A stretch of 30,402 bases of DNA. It comes from a virus. Below are positions 7,095 to 13,670 of this stretch, piece by piece. Both the position numbers and the translations under genes were made by a program. Location of the stretch: IMG/VR virus record IMGVR_UViG_3300037485_000819, positions 1 through 30,402 of that record, one strand, 5' to 3'. Each line of letters begins with the position of its first letter. The first letter of the stretch is position 1. The notes beneath the pieces were generated by a model. The model ran no database searches and was not told the DNA's origin. It saw nothing but the letters and a program-made list of their open reading frames with translations.

Positions 7095-7769
7095 ATGAGT
7101 ACAATTTCAAACCGCAAACAAGCTTTTGCACAACCACAAACAAATCCAGCAGCAAAATTTATTGACTGGAAATCAAACGACAAATGTTTCAGTTATTACG
7201 ACAAAGAAACAAAAGAAAATGTCAGTTTGCCTTTGCCTTTTAAATTTTTAGTATTAGACGAATTGCATACCATCAAAGGATGGAACGATGCGACTCAATC
7301 AGCTATTTATTCCAATGAGGTAAAATGGATTTCAAAAGACGAATTAATTGTAAAACCATTTAAAGGAAATGAAATCGCAAAAGGTCTTTACAAAGACATC
7401 AAAGAAAAAGTTAAATCAGCTGGAGCGCATTATGTAAAATCTGTTTATTGTATGTTGGAGGATGGATCAATTGCCAATTTACAACTAAAAGGAGCAGCGT
7501 GTCAATCTTATGGTGATTTCACCGCAAAAACTCGCTCACGTTTGAGTGATGAATGGGTTGAGGTGTCAAGTGCTGCCGAAGGTAAAAAAGGAGCTGTCAA
7601 ATATACGACTCCTGAGTTTAAGTTCCAAAAATGTTTGAGCGATTCTGAAGCTGATTTGGCTGATGAGGCTTTTAATACATTGGAGGCTTATTTAAAAACG
7701 TATCTAATCAAATCCGAACCTGTTGAATCGATTGAAACTGAAATCGAAGAGGATGACTTAGAATTTTAA
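7095..7769 (+). CDS. Putative single-stranded DNA-binding protein (224 aa)
   Basis: The core (about residues 20-130) is rich in predicted beta strands and aromatic residues (FIDWKSNDKCFSYYDK, PLPFKFLVLDELHTIKGWND, SVYCMLEDGSIANLQLKGAA), consistent with an OB-fold-like ssDNA binder. The C-terminus is a flexible, highly acidic tail ending EDDLEF, the hallmark of replication SSBs that recruit partners through an acidic tip with a final Phe. It has its own promoter and a pseudoknot leader and is followed by an intrinsic terminator, so it forms a one-gene unit just upstream of the primase-helicase. I cannot name the family with certainty; a recombination mediator or other replication scaffold is the main alternative. 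Confidence 0.6.
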   Translation: MSTISNRKQAFAQPQTNPAAKFIDWKSNDKCFSYYDKETKENVSLPLPFKFLVLDELHTIKGWNDATQSAIYSNEVKWISKDELIVKPFKGNEIAKGLYKDIKEKVKSAGAHYVKSVYCMLEDGSIANLQLKGAACQSYGDFTAKTRSRLSDEWVEVSSAAEGKKGAVKYTTPEFKFQKCLSDSEADLADEAFNTLEAYLKTYLIKSEPVESIETEIEEDDLEF

Positions 7770-7797
7770 AAATTTGTTTTGGTTAATAGTTGGAAAG

Positions 7798-7825
7798 CCT
7801 CACTTGCAAAAGTGGGGTTTTTTTT
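7798..7825 (+). terminator. Intrinsic terminator after the SSB-like gene
   Basis: Stem CCTCACTT (7798-7805) pairs with AAGTGGGG (7810-7817; one G-U) around a GCAA tetraloop, followed by eight T (7818-7825). It closes the early operon. Confidence 0.85.
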
Positions 7826-7953
7826 GCAATAGTACACATTTTTAGCGTTTTTCTATACACGCCTCGCTGGAGGGTTTTCGATTTGATAGGGGGGGGGTGT
7901 TTTTCCAAAAAAATGTGTACTATGTGTACTATTTAAAAAAATATTAAAAAAAA
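7826..7953. repeat. Intergenic region with 13-bp inverted repeat, 9-bp tandem repeat and G-run (origin/operator candidate)
   Basis: AGTACACATTTTT (7831-7843) is the perfect inverse complement of AAAAATGTGTACT (7909-7921). The 9-mer ATGTGTACT occurs twice in tandem (7913-7921, 7922-7930). A run of nine G lies at 7889-7897, striking in an AT-rich genome. The region then becomes almost pure A/T (7931-7953) before the primase-helicase promoter. No ORF of note is present. Repeats plus an AT-rich stretch beside the replication genes suggest a replication origin or an operator; this is inference. Confidence 0.45.
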
Positions 7954-7984
7954 TTTGCATATTAAAAATAAAGTATTACCTTTG
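7954..7984 (+). promoter_or_regulatory. Host-type promoter for the primase-helicase operon
   Basis: TTTG at 7954-7957 and TAccTTTG at 7977-7984 are separated by 19 bases, matching the Bacteroidota consensus. The predicted RNA starts almost exactly at the first arm of the structured leader (7988). Confidence 0.75.
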
Positions 7985-7987
7985 GTG

Positions 7988-8064
7988 AACTTCGACAATA
8001 TAAGAAAACATTATTAAAAAGGGATAATGAAACCAGTGTCGAAGTTGGTGGATTTATCCCTTTT
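7988..8064 (+). promoter_or_regulatory. Structured leader with interleaved inverted repeats (pseudoknot topology)
   Basis: Arm A AACTTCGACA (7988-7997) is complementary over 10 bp to A' (8037-8046). Arm B AAAAGGGATAA (8017-8027) is complementary over 11 bp to B' (8054-8064). The order A-B-A'-B' means that both stems together make a pseudoknot, or that two hairpins compete. B' ends 15 bases before ATG 8080, so folding could control translation, and the T-rich bases after B' leave room for attenuation. Confidence 0.6.
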
Positions 8065-8079
8065 AACTTTTTAAAAAAT

Positions 8080-10404
8080 ATGATAGTATCAGTATTTAAG
8101 GATTTGTATAAATCCACAGATGTACCTTTTCACGTTCCAATCGATAAAATTATCAATAGGATTAAAAAAGGAGCTTCAAAGGAATTGGTTGAATCAATCC
8201 GAAGTGGAGCAAAAGAACAAAAAACAAAATTACCTTGCATTTTATTTGCAGGAATTTTTAATGAGCGTAATTCAAACTCACTCCAGGAACATTCAGGGCT
8301 TATGGTTGTCGATTTTGATAAATATCCTAATCAGGAAACTATGCTCCAACATTTGGAACTATTAAAAGAAAATAAACATTTTTGCTTACTTTTTATAAGT
8401 CCTTCAGGAAATGGAATAAAAGGGGTTTTAAAGGTGTCAAATGAATTAACGAAGGAAACACATCCCAAAACATTTAAAGAGTTCCAAAAGCAATATAACT
8501 ACGATTATTTTGACATCGCCAATTCAAATGTTGACAGGGTTTGTTTTGAATCTTACGATCCAAATATTTATGTTAATTTAGAAGCTGAAATTTTCAATCC
8601 AATTTTAAAGGATGAGGGTTTTAATGTTTCGGAGCGTGTGCCTCTTTTACCAATTACCGATGAGGATAAGATTATCGCTAAAATAATGGAATGGAATTGG
8701 AACAAAGATTTTCGCGAAGGTGAGCGCAACGCTTTTATATTTGATTTGGCTGGAGCGTTTTGTGAATATGGAATCACTCAGTCAACAGCCGAAGGATATA
8801 TTTTTAATAATGTGGTAATCGGTGATTTTTCAGAAACCGAAACAAAGACAACAATCAAATCGGCATATCGAAAACGAAATTTTGATACTAAGTATTTTGA
8901 GAATTATAATAAAATTGACTCCATAAAAGCCGACCTTAAAAAAGGCAAAAATGAAGTAATTGGCAAATACGGTATTTCGGAGGGTACATTCAACGAAATA
9001 AAGGAAGCATCCGAACACGAAGACTTTTGGTATTTTACAGAAAATAAAAAGATTGGAATCAATCCAATGAAATACAAATTGTTTTTGGAGCGAAACGGAT
9101 TTAAAAAATACTTTCAATCCGATGCACAGAAGGCAACGTGGATTTATATTAGTTCTAATAAGGTAATCGAAACCTCAACTGAAAAAATTAAAGATTTTGT
9201 TTTAAACTATTTGACTGAGCGTTCCGAAATTGATGTGTGGAATTATTGCGCATCGTTTCAAAACCTATTTTCTGAGGGTTATTTGTCAATGATTGACAGC
9301 GTTGATTTACTAATGCTAAAAGATACCAAATTTAAATCCTTTATAGCTTTTGAAAATGGCATCTTAGAAGTTACCAAAGACATCGTTAAATTAATCGACT
9401 ATATCGATGTGGATGGTTATGTTTGGAAGTCACAAATTATCCAGCGCGATTTTATTATTTTGGATAATTTAGAAAATGAATACAAAACTTTTATAAATAA
9501 TATCAGTAGCAATGAGCCAATCGCTATCGAGTGCGTAATTGGATACCTTTTAAGCACCTATAAAAATAAAATGAATAACAAGGCTATAATCTTAAACGAT
9601 GAGGTTATAAGCGAAAATCCTGAAGGCGGAACAGGGAAGGGATTATTTGTTCAGGGTTTAAAACAAATCCGAAATATATCGATTTTGGATGGTAAAAGTT
9701 TTGACGATAAAAAATCGTTCCCTTACCAAACTGTTTCACCTGAAACTCAAGTACTGGTCTTTGACGATGTTAAAAAGAATTTTGACTTTGAGAGCAAATT
9801 TAGTTTGGTTACCGAAGGAATTACATTGGAGCGTAAAAACAAAGATGCTATTAAATTAAAAGTCGAGGAAAGTCCTAAAATGATTTTGAGTACAAATTAT
9901 GCAATCAAAGGCGAGGGTAATTCTCACGACAGACGAAGACACGAAATCGAATTTGCACAATTTTATGGCAAGGCTTTGACTCCATACGATGATTTTAATC
10001 GTCAACTATTTGATGATTGGGATGATTTGGATTTTCAAAGGTTCGATAATTATATGGTTTATTGCTTACAATCATTTTTGAAAATGGGCTTAGTTCCTCA
10101 AAATGCTAAAAATATTAAAATGCGTAAATTTATCGCTGAAACCTCGATGGAGTTTTTAGAATGGGTAAAAGACAAAGAAAATGTGATGCACAACGATAGA
10201 CTTGAGAAATCGGTATATTTTACCAATTTTACTAACGATTATCAGGATTATAAAAAATGGCTCACGAATAAGAAATTTAATATTTGGGTTCAAAAGTACT
10301 GCAACTTCATAGGAGCTGAATATTTGGAAGGAAACACAAACGGGATGCGATGGTTTACAATTAAAACAGGTCAACTTAACGAGGTTGACGATATAGCCTT
10401 TTAA
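8080..10404 (+). CDS. Replicative primase-helicase: VirE-N/prim-pol-like N-domain with SF3 helicase (774 aa)
   Basis: The N-terminal ~170 residues resemble the VirE-N/BT4734-like module (KLPCILFAGIF, HSGLMVVDFDKY, LLFISPSGNGIKGVLKV) associated with archaeo-eukaryotic-type primases. A linker domain follows (RNAFIFDLAGAFCEYG). The C-terminal half is an SF3/DUF5906-type helicase: Walker A GGTGKG with Lys520, Walker B VLVFDD (Asp562-Asp563), a sensor-like ILSTN ending at Asn606 and the arginine cluster HDRRRHE (618-620). It should prime and unwind phage DNA at the origin. No phage DNA polymerase is present, so the host replisome is presumably recruited. It follows a promoter, a structured leader and the repeat-rich gap at 7826-7953. 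Confidence 0.85.
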   Translation: MIVSVFKDLYKSTDVPFHVPIDKIINRIKKGASKELVESIRSGAKEQKTKLPCILFAGIFNERNSNSLQEHSGLMVVDFDKYPNQETMLQHLELLKENKHFCLLFISPSGNGIKGVLKVSNELTKETHPKTFKEFQKQYNYDYFDIANSNVDRVCFESYDPNIYVNLEAEIFNPILKDEGFNVSERVPLLPITDEDKIIAKIMEWNWNKDFREGERNAFIFDLAGAFCEYGITQSTAEGYIFNNVVIGDFSETETKTTIKSAYRKRNFDTKYFENYNKIDSIKADLKKGKNEVIGKYGISEGTFNEIKEASEHEDFWYFTENKKIGINPMKYKLFLERNGFKKYFQSDAQKATWIYISSNKVIETSTEKIKDFVLNYLTERSEIDVWNYCASFQNLFSEGYLSMIDSVDLLMLKDTKFKSFIAFENGILEVTKDIVKLIDYIDVDGYVWKSQIIQRDFIILDNLENEYKTFINNISSNEPIAIECVIGYLLSTYKNKMNNKAIILNDEVISENPEGGTGKGLFVQGLKQIRNISILDGKSFDDKKSFPYQTVSPETQVLVFDDVKKNFDFESKFSLVTEGITLERKNKDAIKLKVEESPKMILSTNYAIKGEGNSHDRRRHEIEFAQFYGKALTPYDDFNRQLFDDWDDLDFQRFDNYMVYCLQSFLKMGLVPQNAKNIKMRKFIAETSMEFLEWVKDKENVMHNDRLEKSVYFTNFTNDYQDYKKWLTNKKFNIWVQKYCNFIGAEYLEGNTNGMRWFTIKTGQLNEVDDIAF

Positions 10405-10406
10405 TT

Positions 10407-10946
10407 ATGACAGCAATAGATAAAAAAGAATATCAAAAACAATATCGTGAAAATAATAAAGAAAAAAATAAACAATGGATATTAAATAATAAAGAAAATA
10501 ATAAAGAAAATAATAAAGAATATCAAAAACAATATCGTGAAAATAATAAAGAAAAAGCAAATAAATATCAAAAACAATATCGTGAAAATAATAAAGAAAA
10601 ATTAAATGAATATCGTAAAAATAAAAAATTAATAGATCCATTATTTAAATTAAGTTGTAAGTTAAGAATTTCTATTGTACGTTCTTTTAGACAAAATGGA
10701 TATACAAAAAAATCAATTACATATCAAATATTAGGATGTTCATTTGAAGATTTTAAAATACATTTAGAGAAACAATTTACCGAATGTATGAATTGGGAAA
10801 ATCAAGGCAAATGGCATTTAGACCATATTTATCCAGTTTCAAAAGCTAAAGATGAGGAGCATTTAATAAAGTTAAACCATTATACAAATTTTCAACCTCT
10901 TTGGGCAATTGATAACATTAAAAAAGGAAATAAAATATTATGCTAA
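10407..10946 (+). CDS. HNH endonuclease with internal repeats (179 aa)
   Basis: The first ~70 residues are low-complexity repeats (YQKQYRENNKEK type), encoded by three near-identical 39-bp DNA repeats. The C-terminal domain has the HNH-type core WHLDHIYPVS (Asp139-His140) followed by LNHYTNFQPLWAIDNIKKGNK, the arrangement of phage free-standing HNH nucleases with His-Asn ligands to a catalytic metal. It sits with a 2-base gap after the primase-helicase stop and overlaps the SF2 helicase start by 7 bases. Its base composition is even more A-rich than its neighbours, which suggests a homing-type intruder. A packaging or host-DNA-degrading role is the alternative. Confidence 0.8.
   Translation: MTAIDKKEYQKQYRENNKEKNKQWILNNKENNKENNKEYQKQYRENNKEKANKYQKQYRENNKEKLNEYRKNKKLIDPLFKLSCKLRISIVRSFRQNGYTKKSITYQILGCSFEDFKIHLEKQFTECMNWENQGKWHLDHIYPVSKAKDEEHLIKLNHYTNFQPLWAIDNIKKGNKILC
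10428..10601 (+). repeat. Three 39-bp in-frame DNA repeats in the HNH gene
   Basis: Copies lie at 10428-10466, 10518-10556 and 10563-10601, identical except for the first base of the third copy. Offsets of 90 and 45 bases keep the reading frame. Between the first two copies lies a degenerate short unit (GAAAATAATAAA type). They encode the lysine-rich N-terminal region of the nuclease. Confidence 0.8.
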
Positions 10947-12160
10947 AACTCAGAGACTATCAAATTAAACTTTCAGCTCAAGGAGTTGAAATCCTGCAAC
11001 ATAAAAAAATAGTTTACTATTGCTGTGAGGTGAGAACAGGAAAGACATTAATCGCTTTGAATACCGCAAAATTATTCGGAGCTAAAAATGTACTATTCCT
11101 AACTAAAAAGAAGGCAATATCCAGCATCCAATTTGATTACGATAACTTTGGATTTGATTTTGATTTGACAATTATAAACGATGAGTCTTTGCATTTAGTC
11201 GAGGGACAATTTGATTTGATTATACACGATGAGCATCACAGATTCGGTGCATTTCCTAAGCCGAACAAAGTTGCGGTACTATTTAAAAAACGATATTCAA
11301 AACTTCCAATGATATTCTTATCAGGAACACCAACTCCTGAGAGTCACTCGCAATGGTTTCACCAATTTTGGGTATCGGATCACTCACCATTTAAACAATA
11401 TACCAATTTTTATAAATGGGCGGTTGATTATGTGGATATAAAACAACGCAACATCGGTTATGCGGTAATAAAAGATTACAGCACCGCAAATGAGCAGTTA
11501 ATACGAAGAGCCACACAGCACTATATTATAACTTTCACACAATATCAGGCGGGTTTCACCACATCAGTTAAAGAAATGGTACTCGAATGCGAAATGCAAC
11601 CAATAACAAAGTTAATAATTGACAGACTTAAAAAGGATTTGGTAGTAAAAAACGCTGAAGGTCAAATCATATTAGGGGATACTGGAGTCAAACTTATGCA
11701 AAAAGTGCATCAGTTGAGTTCTGGTACGTGTAAATTTGAGGATGGAAGCTCCAAAGTAATTGATGCGAGTAAGGCTTTATTTATACACGATAAATTTGAA
11801 GGAGTTAAAATTGCGATTTTTTACAAGTTCAAAGAGGAATTCAACGCTTTGAAATCGGTTTATGGAAATGACCTTACAAACGATGTTGACGAGTTCGACA
11901 ATTCAGACAAATGTATTGCGTTACAAATCGTCTCCGGGCGCGAAGGAATCAGTCTTAAAAACGCGAAGTATTTAGTTTATTATAATATCGATTTTAGTGC
12001 AACGAGTTACTGGCAATCCCGCGACAGATTAACGACTATGCAAAGACAATCGAATGAGGTCTTTTGGATATTCTCAAAAGGAGGCATCGAAATGGATATT
12101 TATAAAACAGTATTAAAGAAAAAAGATTATACTTTAAAAATATTTCGTGAAAATAATTAG
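10940..12160 (+). CDS. SF2/SNF2-like DNA helicase or translocase (406 aa)
   Basis: Superfamily 2 ATPase motifs appear in order: Q-like LRDYQIKL at the N-terminus, Walker A VRTGKT (Lys35), motif II DEHH (97-100), motif III-like SGTPTP (128-133), motif V-like IVSGREGISLKNA and motif VI SRDRLTTMQR (around 360-369). At 406 residues it is a minimal two-RecA-lobe enzyme. It is likely a DNA translocase that remodels replication or recombination intermediates with the primase-helicase and SSB-like protein. The gene overlaps the HNH gene by 7 bases and is the last of the replication operon. Confidence 0.88.
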   Translation: MLKLRDYQIKLSAQGVEILQHKKIVYYCCEVRTGKTLIALNTAKLFGAKNVLFLTKKKAISSIQFDYDNFGFDFDLTIINDESLHLVEGQFDLIIHDEHHRFGAFPKPNKVAVLFKKRYSKLPMIFLSGTPTPESHSQWFHQFWVSDHSPFKQYTNFYKWAVDYVDIKQRNIGYAVIKDYSTANEQLIRRATQHYIITFTQYQAGFTTSVKEMVLECEMQPITKLIIDRLKKDLVVKNAEGQIILGDTGVKLMQKVHQLSSGTCKFEDGSSKVIDASKALFIHDKFEGVKIAIFYKFKEEFNALKSVYGNDLTNDVDEFDNSDKCIALQIVSGREGISLKNAKYLVYYNIDFSATSYWQSRDRLTTMQRQSNEVFWIFSKGGIEMDIYKTVLKKKDYTLKIFRENN

Positions 12161-12181
12161 GATATATAAAAAAAGATTTTG

Positions 12182-12189
12182 TATATTTG
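12182..12189 (+). promoter_or_regulatory. Host-type promoter -7 element for the accessory operon
   Basis: TAtaTTTG at 12182-12189 is a perfect -7 element, but no TTTG/TTG stands at the expected -33 position (TTAG at 12157-12160 is the nearest), so the promoter may be weak or need an activator. The predicted RNA begins near the first arm of the leader at 12194. Confidence 0.55.
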
Positions 12190-12193
12190 TTCA

Positions 12194-12255
12194 ACCGCCA
12201 AAGTGAAAACATTAATACCCTTCTCTTTTGCACTTGGCGGTCAATCGAGGAGGGT
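12194..12255 (+). promoter_or_regulatory. Structured leader with interleaved inverted repeats (pseudoknot topology)
   Basis: Arm A (12194-12205) pairs with A' (12231-12241): ACCGCCAA plus GTG against CACTTGGCGGT, 11 bp with one bulged A. Arm B ACCCTTCTC (12217-12225) pairs with B' GAGGAGGGT (12247-12255), 9 bp with one G-U. The order is again A-B-A'-B'. B' is followed by a T-rich tract (to 12264), so B:B' alone would look like a terminator and A:A' could oppose it. Confidence 0.6.
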
Positions 12256-12273
12256 TTATTTTTTAAAAGAATT

Positions 12274-12684
12274 ATGAGAATAAGCGAATTACCACTGGAA
12301 GTTAAATTATTAGCATTATATTATCAAAAAAAATCTATTGATTATAGTCAATTAACAGATCATTTAGTTGATGCTTTTAATTGGAATGATACAAAAGAGG
12401 GATTTTCGTATTGGTTGGATTGGGATATTGAAAAAAAATATACTGAGATAATCACAAATCCATACGTCAAAAACAATTACGACTCAAATGGAGTGACTAA
12501 GCCGGAACAATACCAAATCGGAATCGATACATTTGAACGATCCGAGAGCAATTTATCAAAGCAGGAAATTATCGCGATATGTAAATTCAACATTGATAAA
12601 TACTGCTGGAGGAAAAAAGACCAAGACAAAGACGATTTTAAAAAAATTATTGATTATGCCAATTGGGCAATTAAAAATTTATAA
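12274..12684 (+). CDS. DUF3310-like hypothetical protein (136 aa)
   Basis: The N-terminal part (ISELPLEVKLLALYYQKK ... FNWNDTKEGFSYWLDWD) is a module often seen in Bacteroidota phage proteins. The C-terminal part (YQIGIDTFERSE ... ICKFNIDKYCWRKKDQDKDDFKKIIDYANW) has the spacing of the DUF3310 family, a short helical phage domain of unknown function sometimes annotated as a nucleotide-kinase-like protein. I chose ATG 12274 because an in-frame start at 12187 would lie inside the -7 element and upstream of the predicted transcript. First gene of a tightly packed operon of small proteins. Confidence 0.65.
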   Translation: MRISELPLEVKLLALYYQKKSIDYSQLTDHLVDAFNWNDTKEGFSYWLDWDIEKKYTEIITNPYVKNNYDSNGVTKPEQYQIGIDTFERSESNLSKQEIIAICKFNIDKYCWRKKDQDKDDFKKIIDYANWAIKNL

Positions 12685-12687
12685 GTT

Positions 12688-12921
12688 ATGGAACACCTAA
12701 CAATTAAAAATCAGACCATCGGTTTACATTTTGAACCACAGGTCGGAACAAATAACAAACCCTTTCGGTATTGTGGAATTCGTAAAAACGAAGACTATCC
12801 TGAGAAATGGATTGATAAGGTTTTGAAATGGCATTGGATTTATACTTTTGTTTATATTAATACCAACGAAGTATTTGAACTCGAATTTGATTATAACGAT
12901 AAATTTTTAAAGAAACTATGA
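12688..12921 (+). CDS. Hypothetical protein (77 aa)
   Basis: The product is soluble, aromatic-rich and probably mostly beta (FRYCGIRKNEDYPEKWIDK; WHWIYTFVYINTNEVFELEF). It lies 3 bases after the previous stop and overlaps the next gene by an ATGA. No family recognised. Confidence 0.55.
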   Translation: MEHLTIKNQTIGLHFEPQVGTNNKPFRYCGIRKNEDYPEKWIDKVLKWHWIYTFVYINTNEVFELEFDYNDKFLKKL

Positions 12922-13166
12922 CACTAAAAGAAAAAGCTGAAGAGTTAGTAAGTAATTTTTACAAACTCAATTGCAAATTAATTATAGTAAAAGATGGTAA
13001 CGATATGGCAAATCAATATAATTTAATTATGCCAATTGCAAAGCAATGCGCTATTTTATCAATAGATGAGCTTATGACTTTCAATAAACAATTATTTTGG
13101 ATTAATGAAGGAAGTTTAGCGTGGGATTATTTTGAGAAAGTAAAATTAGAAATAGAAAAACTATGA
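12918..13166 (+). CDS. Hypothetical protein (82 aa)
   Basis: The product is soluble and helical (LKEKAEELVSNFYKLNCKLI; AKQCAILSIDELMTF). It is joined by ATGA overlaps to both neighbours, so it is part of the same translationally coupled chain. The MTLKEKAEELVxxFY start is seen in other small Bacteroidota phage proteins of unknown role. Confidence 0.55.
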   Translation: MTLKEKAEELVSNFYKLNCKLIIVKDGNDMANQYNLIMPIAKQCAILSIDELMTFNKQLFWINEGSLAWDYFEKVKLEIEKL

Positions 13167-13378
13167 CATTAGAACAACAAATAAGACCGCATACACAATA
13201 TTGGGATTGTTATAATGATGAACCTGATTTATACAATCACACAGGTAAAGTACTAAAAATAGCAGATGAATTTGCTACTGGGTTTGGAGAATGGTGCTTA
13301 AAAATTAAATTTGAACCAATTGAAAATATATCAGTTAAAAGATTATTAGAAATCTATAAAAAAGAAAAAGGATTATGA
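13163..13378 (+). CDS. Hypothetical protein (71 aa)
   Basis: The product is small and soluble (QIRPHTQYWDCYNDEPDLYN; GEWCLKIKFEPIENISVKRL) without membrane or metal motifs. Overlaps of 4 bases on both sides place it in the accessory operon. Function unknown. Confidence 0.5.
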   Translation: MTLEQQIRPHTQYWDCYNDEPDLYNHTGKVLKIADEFATGFGEWCLKIKFEPIENISVKRLLEIYKKEKGL

Positions 13379-13602
13379 CAAAGCAAGAACTTAGACAAAT
13401 CATTCGTCAGGAATGGTTGAAGTACGATGAGAATCCATATCTTTACGAAACCGCCTTTGAGGATGGTTTTATGAAAGGGTATGAGTTAGGAGTTGATTTT
13501 GATATGATGCAAAAATTCGCAGAGTTTTGTATTGATTGCAATAATGAAGGATTACCTTTATTAGAAGCAAAGGGATGGTTTGAAAACTTTAGAGATAAAT
13601 AA
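13375..13602 (+). CDS. Hypothetical protein (75 aa)
   Basis: An acidic, helical protein (MTKQELRQIIRQEWLKYDEN; FEDGFMKGYELGVDFDMMQKFAEFC). The FxxGFxxGYxxG-like helix is common in small phage accessory proteins. It is the last member of the coupled chain that begins at 12274. Function unknown. Confidence 0.5.
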   Translation: MTKQELRQIIRQEWLKYDENPYLYETAFEDGFMKGYELGVDFDMMQKFAEFCIDCNNEGLPLLEAKGWFENFRDK

Positions 13603-13603
13603 G

Positions 13604-13649
13604 ATAATAAACCTATAAAGTTTATTATACAATAATAAGTTTATTGTAT
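13604..13649. promoter_or_regulatory. Two adjacent dyads upstream of the VRR-NUC gene
   Basis: ATAATAAAC (13604-13612) is complementary to GTTTATTAT (13620-13628). ATACAATAA (13627-13635) is complementary to TTATTGTAT (13641-13649). The half-site GTTTATT recurs at 13639-13645, so the first arm can also pair with the second dyad. This looks like an operator pair or alternative hairpins. I see no good TAnnTTTG promoter here. Confidence 0.45.
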
Positions 13650-13670
13650 TTAAAATTAATAGATTAACAA

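Noticed and set aside
8120-8365. 81-residue + strand ORF inside the primase-helicase gene
   Set aside because: Fully overlaps a strongly supported gene in another frame with no conserved motif or start context.
10428-10601. CRISPR-like repeats
   Set aside because: The repeats are in frame within a coding region, spacers are irregular (51 and 6 bases) and no cas gene is present.
10405-10641. Minus-strand ORF with repeated FLYYFHDIVFDI segments, membrane-like
   Set aside because: It is the antisense shadow of the A-rich DNA repeats of the HNH gene; no other gene is on the minus strand and no promoter was seen for it.
12187-12273. In-frame upstream start for the 12274 gene
   Set aside because: It begins inside the -7 promoter element and would translate through the paired leader arms; ATG 12274 lies after the structured leader.
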